A program made the translations under genes and the position numbers. Positions 1-7,634 of a stretch of DNA of 64,000 nucleotides are shown piece by piece. Below the pieces are notes generated by a model. It was given only the letters and a program-made list of their open reading frames with translations. It had not been told where the DNA came from and searched no databases. The DNA is from Methylobacterium sp. WSM2598 (lineage in GTDB: Bacteria > Pseudomonadota > Alphaproteobacteria > Rhizobiales > Beijerinckiaceae). Each line of letters begins with the position of its first letter. The first letter of the stretch is position 1. Where the stretch lies: positions 3,900,802 through 3,964,801 of the forward strand of contig NZ_KB900609.1 in the NCBI RefSeq assembly GCF_000379105.1, read 5' to 3'.

Positions 1-270
1 GCCGAGATGCTGGCGACCGGGGACGACTTCCCCACCCAGGCGATCCGGGTCGGGCCGGCGGCCTTCGGGCTGCAATTCCACCCGGAGGTCACCCACGCCA
101 TGCTCTGCCGCTGGACCGTGCGGGCCGCCGAGCGCCTCGCCCTGCCCGGCGCCCAGGATCGCGTCCGCCAGATCGAGGGCCGCTACATGCACGATCCCCA
201 GGTGGCCCGCTGGCTCGACTGCTTCCTGGACCATTGGCTTGCGCTCGGCAACGGAGCCTCGTCCGCATGA
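1..270 (+). CDS. Class I glutamine amidotransferase, C-terminal part (cut by window edge)
   Basis: Only the last 89 residues lie in the window; the frame is already open at base 1, so the true start is upstream. The visible part contains LQFHPEVT (about residues 24-31), which in class I (GMP-synthase-like) glutamine amidotransferases holds the His and Glu of the Cys-His-Glu triad; the Cys would lie upstream and cannot be checked. The family releases ammonia from glutamine, or in stand-alone members degrades gamma-glutamyl compounds. The stop codon overlaps the ATG of the next gene (ATGA), which suggests a shared transcript with the LrgA/LrgB pair. The exact substrate cannot be told from this fragment. 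Confidence 0.8.
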   Translation, partial: AEMLATGDDFPTQAIRVGPAAFGLQFHPEVTHAMLCRWTVRAAERLALPGAQDRVRQIEGRYMHDPQVARWLDCFLDHWLALGNGASSA

Positions 271-638
271 TCGTCAGCCTCAGTCTTCTCCTGCTCTGCC
301 AGCTCTTCGGCGAGATCCTGGCGCGCGGCCTCGCCCTCCCGCTCCCGGGGCCGGTGATCGGCATGGCGCTCCTGCTCGGGGCGATGGCCCTGCGCGACCG
401 CCATCCCGGCGGTCTGCCCAAGCCCCTCGTCGACGGCACCCTCGAGAGCACCAGCAAGGGCCTCCTCGGCAACCTGTCCCTGCTGTTCGTGCCGGCGGGG
501 GTCGGCGTGGTCGGGCGGCTCGACGTGCTGCGGGCGCAGGGTCCCGCCCTCGCGGTCACCCTGGTGGTCTCGACCCTCGCGGCGCTCGTCGCGACCGCCG
601 TGACCTTCGCCTGGATCTCGCGAAGAGTCGGCCGATGA
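267..638 (+). CDS. CidA/LrgA family membrane protein
   Basis: A 123-residue, very hydrophobic protein with about four predicted membrane segments. The motif PLPGPVIGM near residues 23-31 is characteristic of the CidA/LrgA family, holin-like inner-membrane proteins linked to control of murein hydrolases, cell lysis and export of small organic acids. The ATG at 267 overlaps the stop of the amidotransferase gene and the gene's own stop overlaps the ATG of the LrgB gene, so all three look translationally coupled. The same frame is open further upstream, but the ATGA overlap and immediate hydrophobic start favour 267. Whether it behaves as the holin-like or the antiholin-like member cannot be told. 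Confidence 0.9.
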   Translation: MIVSLSLLLLCQLFGEILARGLALPLPGPVIGMALLLGAMALRDRHPGGLPKPLVDGTLESTSKGLLGNLSLLFVPAGVGVVGRLDVLRAQGPALAVTLVVSTLAALVATAVTFAWISRRVGR

Positions 639-1351
639 GCCAGGATTTCGCCCTCTGGGTCTTCCTCGCCCATTCCCCGCTGCTCTGGCTCACCGTCACC
701 CTGGTCGCCTACGTGGTGGCGGACCGGGTCTCGCTCGCGACGAACCGCCATCCCCTCGCCAACCCGGTGCTGCACGCGATCTGGATGATCGGGCTCGTGC
801 TCTTCGCCACCGGCACGCCCTACCCGGTCTACTTCGAGGGGGCGCAGTTCGTGCACTTCCTGCTCGGGCCCGCCACCGTCGCCCTCGCCATCCCGCTCTA
901 CGAGCACCGGGCGACGGTGCTGCGGGCGCTGGGGCCGATGCTGGCGGCCCTGGCGATCGGCTCCCTCGTCGCCGTCTCCACCGCCCTCGCCATCGCCCGG
1001 CTGCTCAAGGTGCCGGACGACGTGCTGCTGTCGCTCGCCCCCAAATCCGTCACCGCGAGCGTCGCCATGGGCATCACCCAGGCCCTCGGCGGCGACCCGA
1101 CCCTCACGGCCGTGCTCGTCATCCTCACGGGCATCATCGGGGCGGTGCTGGTCACGCCCGTGTTCGACCGGCTCGGCCTCACCGATTGGCGCGCGCGCGG
1201 CTTCGCGGCGGGGCTCGCCGCCCACGGCATCGGCACCGCCCGGGCCTTCCAGGTCAGCGATGTCGCCGGCACCTTCGCGGGGATCGCCATGGGGCTCAAC
1301 GCCCTGCTCACCGCCGTGATCGTGCCGATGGCGCTCTCGCTGATGCAATGA
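635..1351 (+). CDS. lrgB: LrgB family protein (CidB/LrgB)
   Basis: A 238-residue integral membrane protein with many hydrophobic segments. It is of the usual LrgB length and carries family-typical stretches such as FLLGPATVALAIPLY and PKSVTASVAMGI in mid-protein and AAHGIGTARAF near the C-terminus. LrgB/CidB partners the small LrgA/CidA protein; plant homologues export glycolate, so a metabolite-transport role is as plausible as lysis control. The ATG lies within the stop of the preceding lrgA-like gene. A GC-rich hairpin (GGCCGGGCCCC pairing with GGGGCCGG) follows the stop around 1356-1381 and may act as a weak terminator before the convergent ABC gene. Confidence 0.93.
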   Translation: MSQDFALWVFLAHSPLLWLTVTLVAYVVADRVSLATNRHPLANPVLHAIWMIGLVLFATGTPYPVYFEGAQFVHFLLGPATVALAIPLYEHRATVLRALGPMLAALAIGSLVAVSTALAIARLLKVPDDVLLSLAPKSVTASVAMGITQALGGDPTLTAVLVILTGIIGAVLVTPVFDRLGLTDWRARGFAAGLAAHGIGTARAFQVSDVAGTFAGIAMGLNALLTAVIVPMALSLMQ

Positions 1352-1440
1352 CATCCGGCCGGGCCCCCTGTGGGGCCGGCATGCCCCTGCGCGGCCGAGC
1401 GGGCCCGCGCGGGGCGGGCCCGCACGGGGGGGGGCCGCTC

Positions 1441-3231
1441 CTACTGGGCCGCCATCACCTCGCGCAGGCCGCGCGGCTCGAAGACGCCGTCCTCCCGCGC
1501 CGTCATGGCGAGGCGCCGCTGGTGGAAGGCTTCGAGGGTGGAGCGGTGGCCGATCGACACCAGGGTCGTGCCCGGGAGTTCCTGGCGCAGCATCCGGTAG
1601 AGCGCGGCCTCGGTCGGCTCGTCGAGGGCCGCCGTCGCCTCGTCGAGGAAGAGCCAGTCGGGCCGGGCGAGCAGCGCCCGGGCGATGGCGAGCCGCTGCT
1701 GCTCGCCGAGCGACAGGGTCTGGGCCCAGGGCGCCTCCTCGTCGAGGCGCGCGACGAGGTGCGGGAGCCGCGCCGCCTCCAGGGCCGCGCGGATCGCCGC
1801 GTCGCCGTGGCGCTCCGTGGCGTCCGGGTAGGTGGTGGCCTGCCGCAATGTCCCCATCGGCAGGTAGGGGCGCTGGGGCAGCAGCATCAGGCTCGCGCCC
1901 GCGGGCGTGCGCACCGTCCCCTCCCCGAAGGGCCAGATGCCCGCGAGCGCCCGGAACAGGGTCGACTTGCCCGACCCCGACGGACCGGTGAGCAGCACCG
2001 TCTCGCCCGCCCGCAGGGCGAGGTCCGGGACGGAGGCGATGCGCCGCCCGTCCGGCAGGCCGAGGGAGAGGCCGCGCACCTCCAGGGCGTCGCCCGCGCC
2101 CGGCGCCACCGCGAGCCGGCTCTCCGCCTGCAGGGCCAGCGCCCGGTCCATCGCCGCGTCGAAGCTCGTGAGACGGTCGACCTGGGCCTTGTAGTCGGCC
2201 AGCGTGACGTAGAACGTGATGAAGAACGACATCGTGTTCTCGACCCGCGCGAAGGCGCCGGCCGTCTGCGTCATCATGCCGAGCGGGATCTGCCCGGTGA
2301 AGTAGTAGGGCGCGACCAGTATGTAGGGAATGACGACGTTGACCTGCTGGTAGCTGACCGTGAAGGCCGAGAGCTTCTTGCGGCGGTCGACGATGGCGTA
2401 GAAGTTGGCGATGAGGGCGCCGAAGCGGTCGCGCAGGGAGGCCCGCTCGGCCGGCCCGCCCGACAGGAGCGCCACCTGCTCGCCGTACTCGCGCAGCCGG
2501 GCCAGGGAGAAGCGGAAATCCGCCTCGCGGCGCTGCTGCTCGAAATTCAGCGCGATCAGCGGCCGGCCGATCCGGTGGGTCAGCCACGTCACCAGGCCCG
2601 AATAGATCAGCGCACCCCAGACCAGGAAGCCGGGCACGTGCCACTCCGTCCCCGGCACCTTGAAGGCCGCCGAGATGGTCCACAGGATCACCGAGAACGA
2701 GACCAGGTTCGACACCGCCGACAGGAAGCTGATGGTGATCGTCTGCGTCGTCTGGGTGAACTGGTCGATGTCGTCCGCGATGCGCTGGTCGGGGTTGTCG
2801 GCCCGGGCGCCGGCGAAACCCATCCGGTAGTGGACGTTGTGGCCGAGCCAGCGGTCGACGTAGTGGCGCGTCATCCAGGCCCGCCAGCGGATCCGCAGGA
2901 ACGACTGGATCACGTACTGGATGATCGCGCTGGCCACGTAGATCGCGGCCCAGAAGCAGAACACCGAGAACAGCAGCGCCCAGAACGCCACCGCGTCCTT
3001 GTTCTGGATCGCGTTGAACCAGTCGCGGTTGAAATAGGAGAGTCGCACGTTGATCGCGACCTGGGCGAACTCGATCCCGATCACCAGGGCGGCCATGGTG
3101 ACGGCGACCCACCGCTCCTGCACCCGGAAGGTTCCGAATGGCCAGATGCGGATCTGCGTCTCCTCGCGCGTGACGAAATATGGGTAAGCGAGACGCCAGA
3201 TCTGCAGGAGGCCCTGCTTGAGTCCGTGCAT
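1441..3231 (-). CDS. ABC transporter, fused permease and ATPase (BacA/SbmA-like, YddA type)
   Basis: 596 residues with an N-terminal membrane domain (about 1-360) and a C-terminal ATPase. The segment NPDQRIADDI at 146-155 is typical of the ABC_membrane_2/SbmA-BacA type permease. The ATPase has Walker A GPSGSGKST (416-424), signature LSLGEQQRLAIARAL, Walker B WLFLDEATAALD and a switch His in SIGHRS. Related proteins import peptides, bleomycin or vitamin B12, or handle very-long-chain fatty acids; the substrate here is not decided by sequence. The ATG at 3231 is preceded by GGGAG seven bases away. It is divergent from the dioxygenase gene across an intergenic region containing a perfect 52-bp palindrome. 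Confidence 0.92.
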   Translation of the reverse strand: MHGLKQGLLQIWRLAYPYFVTREETQIRIWPFGTFRVQERWVAVTMAALVIGIEFAQVAINVRLSYFNRDWFNAIQNKDAVAFWALLFSVFCFWAAIYVASAIIQYVIQSFLRIRWRAWMTRHYVDRWLGHNVHYRMGFAGARADNPDQRIADDIDQFTQTTQTITISFLSAVSNLVSFSVILWTISAAFKVPGTEWHVPGFLVWGALIYSGLVTWLTHRIGRPLIALNFEQQRREADFRFSLARLREYGEQVALLSGGPAERASLRDRFGALIANFYAIVDRRKKLSAFTVSYQQVNVVIPYILVAPYYFTGQIPLGMMTQTAGAFARVENTMSFFITFYVTLADYKAQVDRLTSFDAAMDRALALQAESRLAVAPGAGDALEVRGLSLGLPDGRRIASVPDLALRAGETVLLTGPSGSGKSTLFRALAGIWPFGEGTVRTPAGASLMLLPQRPYLPMGTLRQATTYPDATERHGDAAIRAALEAARLPHLVARLDEEAPWAQTLSLGEQQRLAIARALLARPDWLFLDEATAALDEPTEAALYRMLRQELPGTTLVSIGHRSTLEAFHQRRLAMTAREDGVFEPRGLREVMAAQ

Positions 3232-3342
3232 GCGTGTCTCCCGGGCGGCGCGGCGGCGCGCGCCTGGTGTTCATGTCGCCCGGGCCGCCGCGCCGCAAGG
3301 GGGGGGCCCGCGACCGATCCGCCGGCCCGCCCGCGCGGGATC

Positions 3343-3394
3343 GCGGCGAGGCCGGGGCATCCTGGCCGCGGCCAGGATGCCCCGGCCTCGCCGC
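3343..3394. repeat. Perfect 52-bp palindrome in a divergent intergenic region
   Basis: The left arm begins GCGGCGAGGCCGGGGCATCC (3343-3362) and ends TGGCCG at 3368. The right arm 3369-3394 is its exact reverse complement, with 26-bp arms and no spacer. It sits between two genes that both point away from it, so it is not at a 3' end of either and an ordinary terminator role is unlikely. It could be a cruciform-forming site, a large operator or a degenerate REP-like element. No second copy was seen in the window. Confidence 0.9.
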
Positions 3395-3468
3395 AATCGC
3401 GGGAGAAGAACGCCGGGTGGCGGTTCCGGCGGGACCGCCGCGCCCCATCCCTGGACCACACGGACACC

Positions 3469-4101
3469 ATGCCGGGCCTTTCGATCCTGAACGTCGACGC
3501 CGTGCGCGCCGCCCCGCTCGCGCGCGAGCCCTACTCCTACATCCTCGGCCAGGGCGTCCTGCGGCCCGAGGCGGTCGAGGAGCTGCGGCGGGATTTCCCC
3601 GACATCGCCAAGCCCGGCTACCTCACGGTCGACGAGGTGCAGCTCAAGGGGCGCTTCAAGGACCTGATCGAGGAGCTGGAGAGCGACGAATTCTCGGCCG
3701 TGATGAGCGAGAAGTTCGGCCTCGACCTCGTCGCCTGCCCGCGCCTCACCACGATCATGAAGCGCTCGCAGCCGAAATACGGGGCGATCCACACCGACGG
3801 CCCCTCCAAGGTGATGACGCTCCTCGTCTACATGAACGACGCCTGGGAGGCGCCGGCGGGCGGGCGGCTGCGGGTGCTCTACGACGGGCAGAAGTTCGAG
3901 CCCTACGCCGTCGAGGTGCCGCCCACGATGGGCACGCTCTTCGCCTTCCTGCGCGCCGACAATTCCTGGCACGGCCACCACCCCTTCGAGGGCGAGCGGC
4001 GGGTGGTGCAGGTCGCCTGGGTGCGCGACGCCGCCGAGCTGGAGCGCAAGAGGAAGCGCAACCGCACGGCCCAGTTCCTGAAGGGCATCTTCGGGCGCTG
4101 A
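3469..4101 (+). CDS. 2-oxoglutarate/Fe(II)-dependent dioxygenase (prolyl 4-hydroxylase-like)
   Basis: 210 residues. The double-stranded beta-helix iron site is visible: the HxD pair in AIHTD (H108, D110), a distal His in NSWHGHHPF (H168 or H170), and a downstream Arg in GERRVVQVAW that would hold 2-oxoglutarate. These features match the small 2OG-Fe(II) oxygenase superfamily that hydroxylates protein or small-molecule substrates; the substrate is unknown. The C-terminus is strongly basic (ERKRKRNR). The ATG at 3469 begins right after the palindromic divergent region; the frame is open far upstream, but the preceding codons read as low-complexity non-protein. It probably shares regulation with the divergent ABC exporter, although nothing proves a functional link. 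Confidence 0.85.
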   Translation: MPGLSILNVDAVRAAPLAREPYSYILGQGVLRPEAVEELRRDFPDIAKPGYLTVDEVQLKGRFKDLIEELESDEFSAVMSEKFGLDLVACPRLTTIMKRSQPKYGAIHTDGPSKVMTLLVYMNDAWEAPAGGRLRVLYDGQKFEPYAVEVPPTMGTLFAFLRADNSWHGHHPFEGERRVVQVAWVRDAAELERKRKRNRTAQFLKGIFGR

Positions 4102-4269
4102 CCCGCCCGGGGCCGGGGCGCCGCGTCCACCGGGGACGCGCCGCGACGGCCGCACCGCGACAAGCACGCCGCGACAACTGGCAGGATTCGCGCCGCGCGC
4201 GACTCAAGGGACATTGTCCGGGGATGCCGCGTCCGGGGAATCGGGCGGGGTTCGGGAAGGGGGCGGGGC

Positions 4270-4941
4270 GTGACCAGGGGGCAGCGCAGCGGGTGGGCGG
4301 CGGCGGCGGCACTCGCGGCCCTCGCGGGGGCGTGGGTGGCGGGTGCGGGCGGCCGGGCCGCGGCGCAATCCGACCTCGAGGGCCCGGTCGCCGAGGAGCC
4401 GGTCCTGTCGAAGCCCTACCGCTCCACGGTGCCGCAATTCCGGCGGCCCTGGAAGGAGCCGCCCCGCGAGGCGCCGCCGCCCGCACCCCCGGCGACCACC
4501 TCCGCCGCCCCGCCCCCGGCGCCCCCCGCCGAGGCGCCCGCCGCCCGGCCGGCCCGGGTGATCCCGCTGCCCTCGCGGGAGACCGCCGCCGCGGCGGCGC
4601 CCCCGCCCCGCGCGGACGAGGACGAGGGGGAGGAGACGCCGAAGCCGGACGCCACCTACGTGGGCGTCTGGGGACCCACCGCGGCGGCCTGCTCGATGCG
4701 GCAGGCCCGCCGCCTCGGCTACCTGCCGGCGGTGATCCGCGACGACGGCGCGCGGGCGGGCAAGACCTCCTGCGTCTTCCGCGACATGAAGCGGGCCGGC
4801 AATTCCTGGACGATGGCGGCGAGCTGCCGCAACGCGCGCCAGCGCTGGACCTCGCACGTGCGCCTGTCGGTCGACGGCAACCGCCTCACGTGGTCGAGCG
4901 AGCGCGGCGCCTCGGTCTACGTGCGCTGCTCGCGGGCGTGA
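4270..4941 (+). CDS. Secreted protein with Pro/Ala-rich linker, unknown function
   Basis: 223 residues, function not recognised. Residues 1-36 form a signal peptide (basic start, alanine-rich core, AAAQ cleavage region). Residues about 65-125 are a disordered Pro/Ala/Glu-rich linker. The C-terminal 90 residues form a compact domain with three to four cysteines (AACSM, TSCVF, ASCRN, VRCSRA) and a conserved-looking YVGVWGPTAAAC start. That layout resembles small periplasmic domains of Rhizobiales that are often annotated only as hypothetical. GTG at 4270 is used as the start, with GGGAAGGGGG just upstream. It has no obvious operon partner; parA follows about 150 bases later. Confidence 0.75.
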   Translation: MTRGQRSGWAAAAALAALAGAWVAGAGGRAAAQSDLEGPVAEEPVLSKPYRSTVPQFRRPWKEPPREAPPPAPPATTSAAPPPAPPAEAPAARPARVIPLPSRETAAAAAPPPRADEDEGEETPKPDATYVGVWGPTAAACSMRQARRLGYLPAVIRDDGARAGKTSCVFRDMKRAGNSWTMAASCRNARQRWTSHVRLSVDGNRLTWSSERGASVYVRCSRA

Positions 4942-5092
4942 CGGGGCGGGACGGCCGCCGTCCGGCCTTGACGGGCTTCGCCCCGCGGTGGTGGAACGGG
5001 GCGACCGACGAGCCCCGCATGGACCGCGCAGCCCCCTCCCCTCACCCCCTCGCGCCCCGCCCCGCCGTGCGGGGGGTGCCGGGACGGCGCCG

Positions 5093-5995
5093 ATGAGCGG
5101 CAAGCTGGTCGCCGTCGCCAACATGAAGGGCGGCGTCGGCAAGACCACGACCGTCGTCATGCTCGCCGACGCCCTCGCGGCGAGCGGGGCCAGCGTGCTC
5201 GTGGTCGATCTCGACCCGCAGGCCTCGGCCTCGATCTGCTTCGCGGGCGACGAGATCCTGGCCGACCTGATCCGGGAGGGCCGCACCCTCGACCATTATC
5301 TCGGCCTGCGCATCGTCGACCGCGACCGGGCGGTGCTGCCCGACTTCGTCCGCGCCGCCATCAGCACCACGACCCATCTGGGCGAGCCCCTCGCCGTCTC
5401 GCTGCTCCCCTCGGGGCCGGACCTGCGCATCGTCGAGCGCGAGATCATCTACGCGCTCACCACCCGCAAGTTCTCGATGCACGCGATCGAGAGCCACCTG
5501 TGGAAGCTGTTCCACGAGGATTTCGCCCCGCTGCGCGACCGCTACGACTACGTGCTGTTCGACTGCGCGCCCGGCATCTCACCGATGACCGAGGTGGCGA
5601 TCCGCGCCTCCGACCTCGTGATCGTCGCCTGCATTCCCGACTTCCTGTCGACCTACGGGCTCAAGGGCTTCTACCGGATGATCTGGGGGACGCCGGGCGG
5701 CCCGGAGAGCATGCTGACCCCCCGGCGCCTTCCGCACGTCCTGGTCACGCGCCTGCAGCAGAACGTGAAGCAGCACCAGACGACCCTGCGCTCCCTGACC
5801 GAGGGGGCGACGGCCGAGAACCCGGTCTTCCGCCTGTTCGCCACCCGCGTTCCGCAATCCGCCGCGCTCGCCAACGCCCTCACGCGGCAGTACACGACCT
5901 ACCGCAACAAGTATCACGACACTTATCACGACTTGATCGGCGGCACGATCGCGCCCCTGATGACCGAGGTGAAGGAGGTGCTGCATGGCGCTTGA
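5093..5995 (+). CDS. ParA-family ATPase
   Basis: 300 residues. The deviant Walker A MKGGVGKTTT lies at residues 11-20, a Walker B/switch region reads VLFDCAPGI, and LVVDLDPQAS follows the first strand as in ParA/Soj/MinD-like ATPases that pattern on nucleoid DNA or membranes. The C-terminal 100 residues (ending in a Tyr-rich helix with QYTTYRNKYHDTYHD) go beyond a minimal ParA. No parB or parS-like cluster is seen; instead the stop region overlaps the start of a gene for a lysine/alanine-tailed protein, so that protein is the likely partner. It may position a cytoplasmic structure rather than the chromosome; that is inference. The ATG at 5093 was chosen because the sequence SGKLVAVANMKGG follows directly. 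Confidence 0.88.
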   Translation: MSGKLVAVANMKGGVGKTTTVVMLADALAASGASVLVVDLDPQASASICFAGDEILADLIREGRTLDHYLGLRIVDRDRAVLPDFVRAAISTTTHLGEPLAVSLLPSGPDLRIVEREIIYALTTRKFSMHAIESHLWKLFHEDFAPLRDRYDYVLFDCAPGISPMTEVAIRASDLVIVACIPDFLSTYGLKGFYRMIWGTPGGPESMLTPRRLPHVLVTRLQQNVKQHQTTLRSLTEGATAENPVFRLFATRVPQSAALANALTRQYTTYRNKYHDTYHDLIGGTIAPLMTEVKEVLHGA

Positions 5996-6563
5996 GATCG
6001 ACGGGCTCGCGATCCTGTGCGCGATCGCCGAGACGCCGCAGGCCTTCCCGGCGATCCGGCACGACGTCGCCAAGGCGGCCCAGGCCCTGGTGGTCAGGCA
6101 GCTCAAGGCCAAGGACATGACGGTCGACGGCCTTCGCCGGGTGCAGGCGGCGCTCGGCCCGCAGCCCCTCGCCCTCCTGGTCGACGGCCTCACCGATGCC
6201 GAGGTCAAGACCCTCGTCACCCGCTTCGACAAGCACGGCGCGGCGCTCAAGGCCGGCGGCGCGGTCGAGCTCCGCCGGCGCCTCCTGGCGCTCGCGGGCG
6301 GCGCCGCGCCCGAGGCGAAGCCGGTCAAGGTTGCGGCCAAGGACGCGGCCAAGGACGCGGCCAAGGACGCTGCGAAGGCGCCGGCCAAGACCATTGCCAA
6401 GCGGCCCGCCAGGGCGCCGGCCAGGGCATCGGCCGGCCCCGCCCGGGATGCCTCGCCCCCCGCGCCGGAGCCCGCCACGCCGCGCCCGCCCGCCGGACAC
6501 GCCCTCGACTCCGCCGCGATGGCGGCGGTGCCGCCCCGCCGCCGCCGTTCCCCCGCGTCGTAG
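5985..6563 (+). CDS. ParA-partner candidate with histone-like Lys/Ala tail
   Basis: 192 residues, no family recognised. Residues 1-105 are predicted mainly helical and lack cysteines. From about 111 there is a Lys/Ala-rich segment with three exact 12-bp repeats (6333-6368, encoding AAKD units), then a PAK/RAP-rich tail like those of histone H1-like and HU-tail proteins, then a proline-rich end and a terminal basic RRRRS cluster. The gene overlaps the ParA gene by 11 bases, so the two are almost certainly co-translated. A DNA-binding tail next to a ParA suggests it could be the cargo adaptor or a nucleoid-binding activator of the ATPase; this is inference from context and composition only. Confidence 0.7.
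   Translation: MALEIDGLAILCAIAETPQAFPAIRHDVAKAAQALVVRQLKAKDMTVDGLRRVQAALGPQPLALLVDGLTDAEVKTLVTRFDKHGAALKAGGAVELRRRLLALAGGAAPEAKPVKVAAKDAAKDAAKDAAKAPAKTIAKRPARAPARASAGPARDASPPAPEPATPRPPAGHALDSAAMAAVPPRRRRSPAS
6333..6368 (+). repeat. 12-bp tandem repeat, three exact copies, inside CDS
   Basis: The unit GCGGCCAAGGAC is repeated exactly three times within the Lys/Ala tail of the ParA-partner candidate and adds AAKD per unit. It keeps the frame, so copy-number change would only lengthen the basic tail. Confidence 0.95.
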
Positions 6564-6664
6564 GACGGGGCCGAGCATCTGGCGCCCGACGTGCTGCGGC
6601 CGAGGTCGGGAGGGCGGCGCGCGGCCGTCGGGCCGGTGCCCGGCGCCGGAGGGGACGCCAAGGG

Positions 6665-6754
6665 AACGCGGCAATGGGGAACGCGGCAATGGGGAACGCG
6701 GCAATGGGGAACGCGGCAATGGGGAGCGCGGCAATGGGGAGCGCGGCAATGGGG
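6665..6754 (+). repeat. 15-bp tandem repeat, six copies, each containing an ATG
   Basis: Six units of AACGCGGCAATGGGG (the last two with AGC for AAC) run without gaps. Each unit contains an ATG (6674, 6689, 6704, 6719, 6734, 6749), and GGGGA of the preceding unit lies about eight bases before it. The array therefore repeats a whole initiation site in frame with the short secreted protein that follows. Confidence 0.95.
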
Positions 6755-6904
6755 GCCCTGTGGGCGGTCTCCGCCACCGCGTGTTGGGCGCAGGGCAGCG
6801 TCGGGGCGCCGACCCCGACCGGAATCCCACCGACGGGCACCAAGTCTCTCGGCAAGGCCGGCCGCAAGGCCGCCTGCCGCGGCCGGCCGATCCCGCGCGG
6901 GTGA
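6674..6904 (+). CDS. Small secreted protein with repeated start region
   Basis: The frame gives 76 residues from the first repeat ATG or 51 from the last (6749). After the MGNAA/MGSAA pentapeptide repeats comes a short hydrophobic stretch MGALWAVSATACWAQ that looks like a signal peptide, then a Gly/Pro/Thr-rich tail ending in a basic segment. Function is unknown. Small exported proteins of this composition are common in this group, which supports a real gene, but the frame is short and codon evidence is limited. It lies about 110 bases after the ParA partner gene and may be read with it. The true start could be any of six ATGs; the last gives the best signal-peptide geometry. Confidence 0.45.
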   Translation: MGNAAMGNAAMGNAAMGSAAMGSAAMGALWAVSATACWAQGSVGAPTPTGIPPTGTKSLGKAGRKAACRGRPIPRG

Positions 6905-6974
6905 GGCGCCGCGGCCCCCGCCGGCGCGAGAGGCTCGCGCGCCCATCCTCACGGCCGGGGAGCCGGCGGGCAGC

Positions 6975-7538
6975 TCAGGCGCCGGTGAGGGCGGAGACGG
7001 CCTCCCGCGTCGAGACGACCCGGCAGAATTCGTAGGCCAGGGTCGCCCGGTGCACGGCCTGGACCTGCTCGGCCCGGATCACGCCGCCCGCGATGTCCGG
7101 GAGGTCGAAGCAGTCGCAGGCATCAGCGACGAGCGTGATGGCCCAACCCAGATTGGCGCCCGTCCGCACCGTGGTCGACACGCACATGTCGGTGGCGATG
7201 CCGAAGACCACCAGGGGTGGCGCACCGAGGCGGCGCAGCCGCAAGTCGAGGTCGGTCCCGATGAAGGCGGAGTTCACGCTCTTGGCCACGACCGGCTCCC
7301 CGTCGAGGGGCGCGAATCCGTCGCGGAAGGCGTGACCGGCCAGGCCGGGCCGCAGGGTGGAACCCGGCTCGACCGAATCGTGGCGCACGTGGATGATCGG
7401 CAACCCGGCGCGCCGCCACGCGGCGAGGAGTTGGCGGCCGTTGCGGTCGAGGTCGGCGTTCCAGCGGCGCGGCCAGGGCGGCGCGTCGAAGGCGCGCTGC
7501 ATGTCGATCGGGATCAGGACGGGGGAGTCCGACGGCAT
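6975..7538 (-). CDS. Isochorismatase-like cysteine hydrolase
   Basis: 187 residues, the normal length for the family. The catalytic triad can be read: Asp12 in VLIPIDMQ, Lys86 in VVAKSVNSAF and Cys119 in GIATDMCVSTT, with the usual cis-peptide region just before the Cys. Family members hydrolyse amide or vinyl-ether bonds in nicotinamide, N-carbamoyl compounds, ureidoacrylate or isochorismate; this sequence does not point to one substrate. It stands alone, with its 3' end facing the small secreted protein. A 5' untranslated region with no obvious operator lies between 7539 and the repeat element at 7644. Confidence 0.9.
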   Translation of the reverse strand: MPSDSPVLIPIDMQRAFDAPPWPRRWNADLDRNGRQLLAAWRRAGLPIIHVRHDSVEPGSTLRPGLAGHAFRDGFAPLDGEPVVAKSVNSAFIGTDLDLRLRRLGAPPLVVFGIATDMCVSTTVRTGANLGWAITLVADACDCFDLPDIAGGVIRAEQVQAVHRATLAYEFCRVVSTREAVSALTGA

Positions 7539-7634
7539 CGGGGGGCGCCTCGCGGGTCAGGGGGATCCACCCCCGACCCGGCCCTACGCGCGAACGCCCC
7601 CGCGCGCCAGGTCCGCGCCGGGCAGGGCCCGGCC

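Noticed and set aside
89-3448. A 1119-codon open frame on the minus strand across the LrgA/LrgB genes and ABC gene
   Set aside because: It is a by-product of high GC content: Arg/Gly/Pro-rich composition, no domain, and it overlaps well-supported genes in other frames.
6665-6754. Tandem repeats considered as a CRISPR array
   Set aside because: Units are 15 bp with no spacers and are in frame with a small ORF; no cas gene is present.
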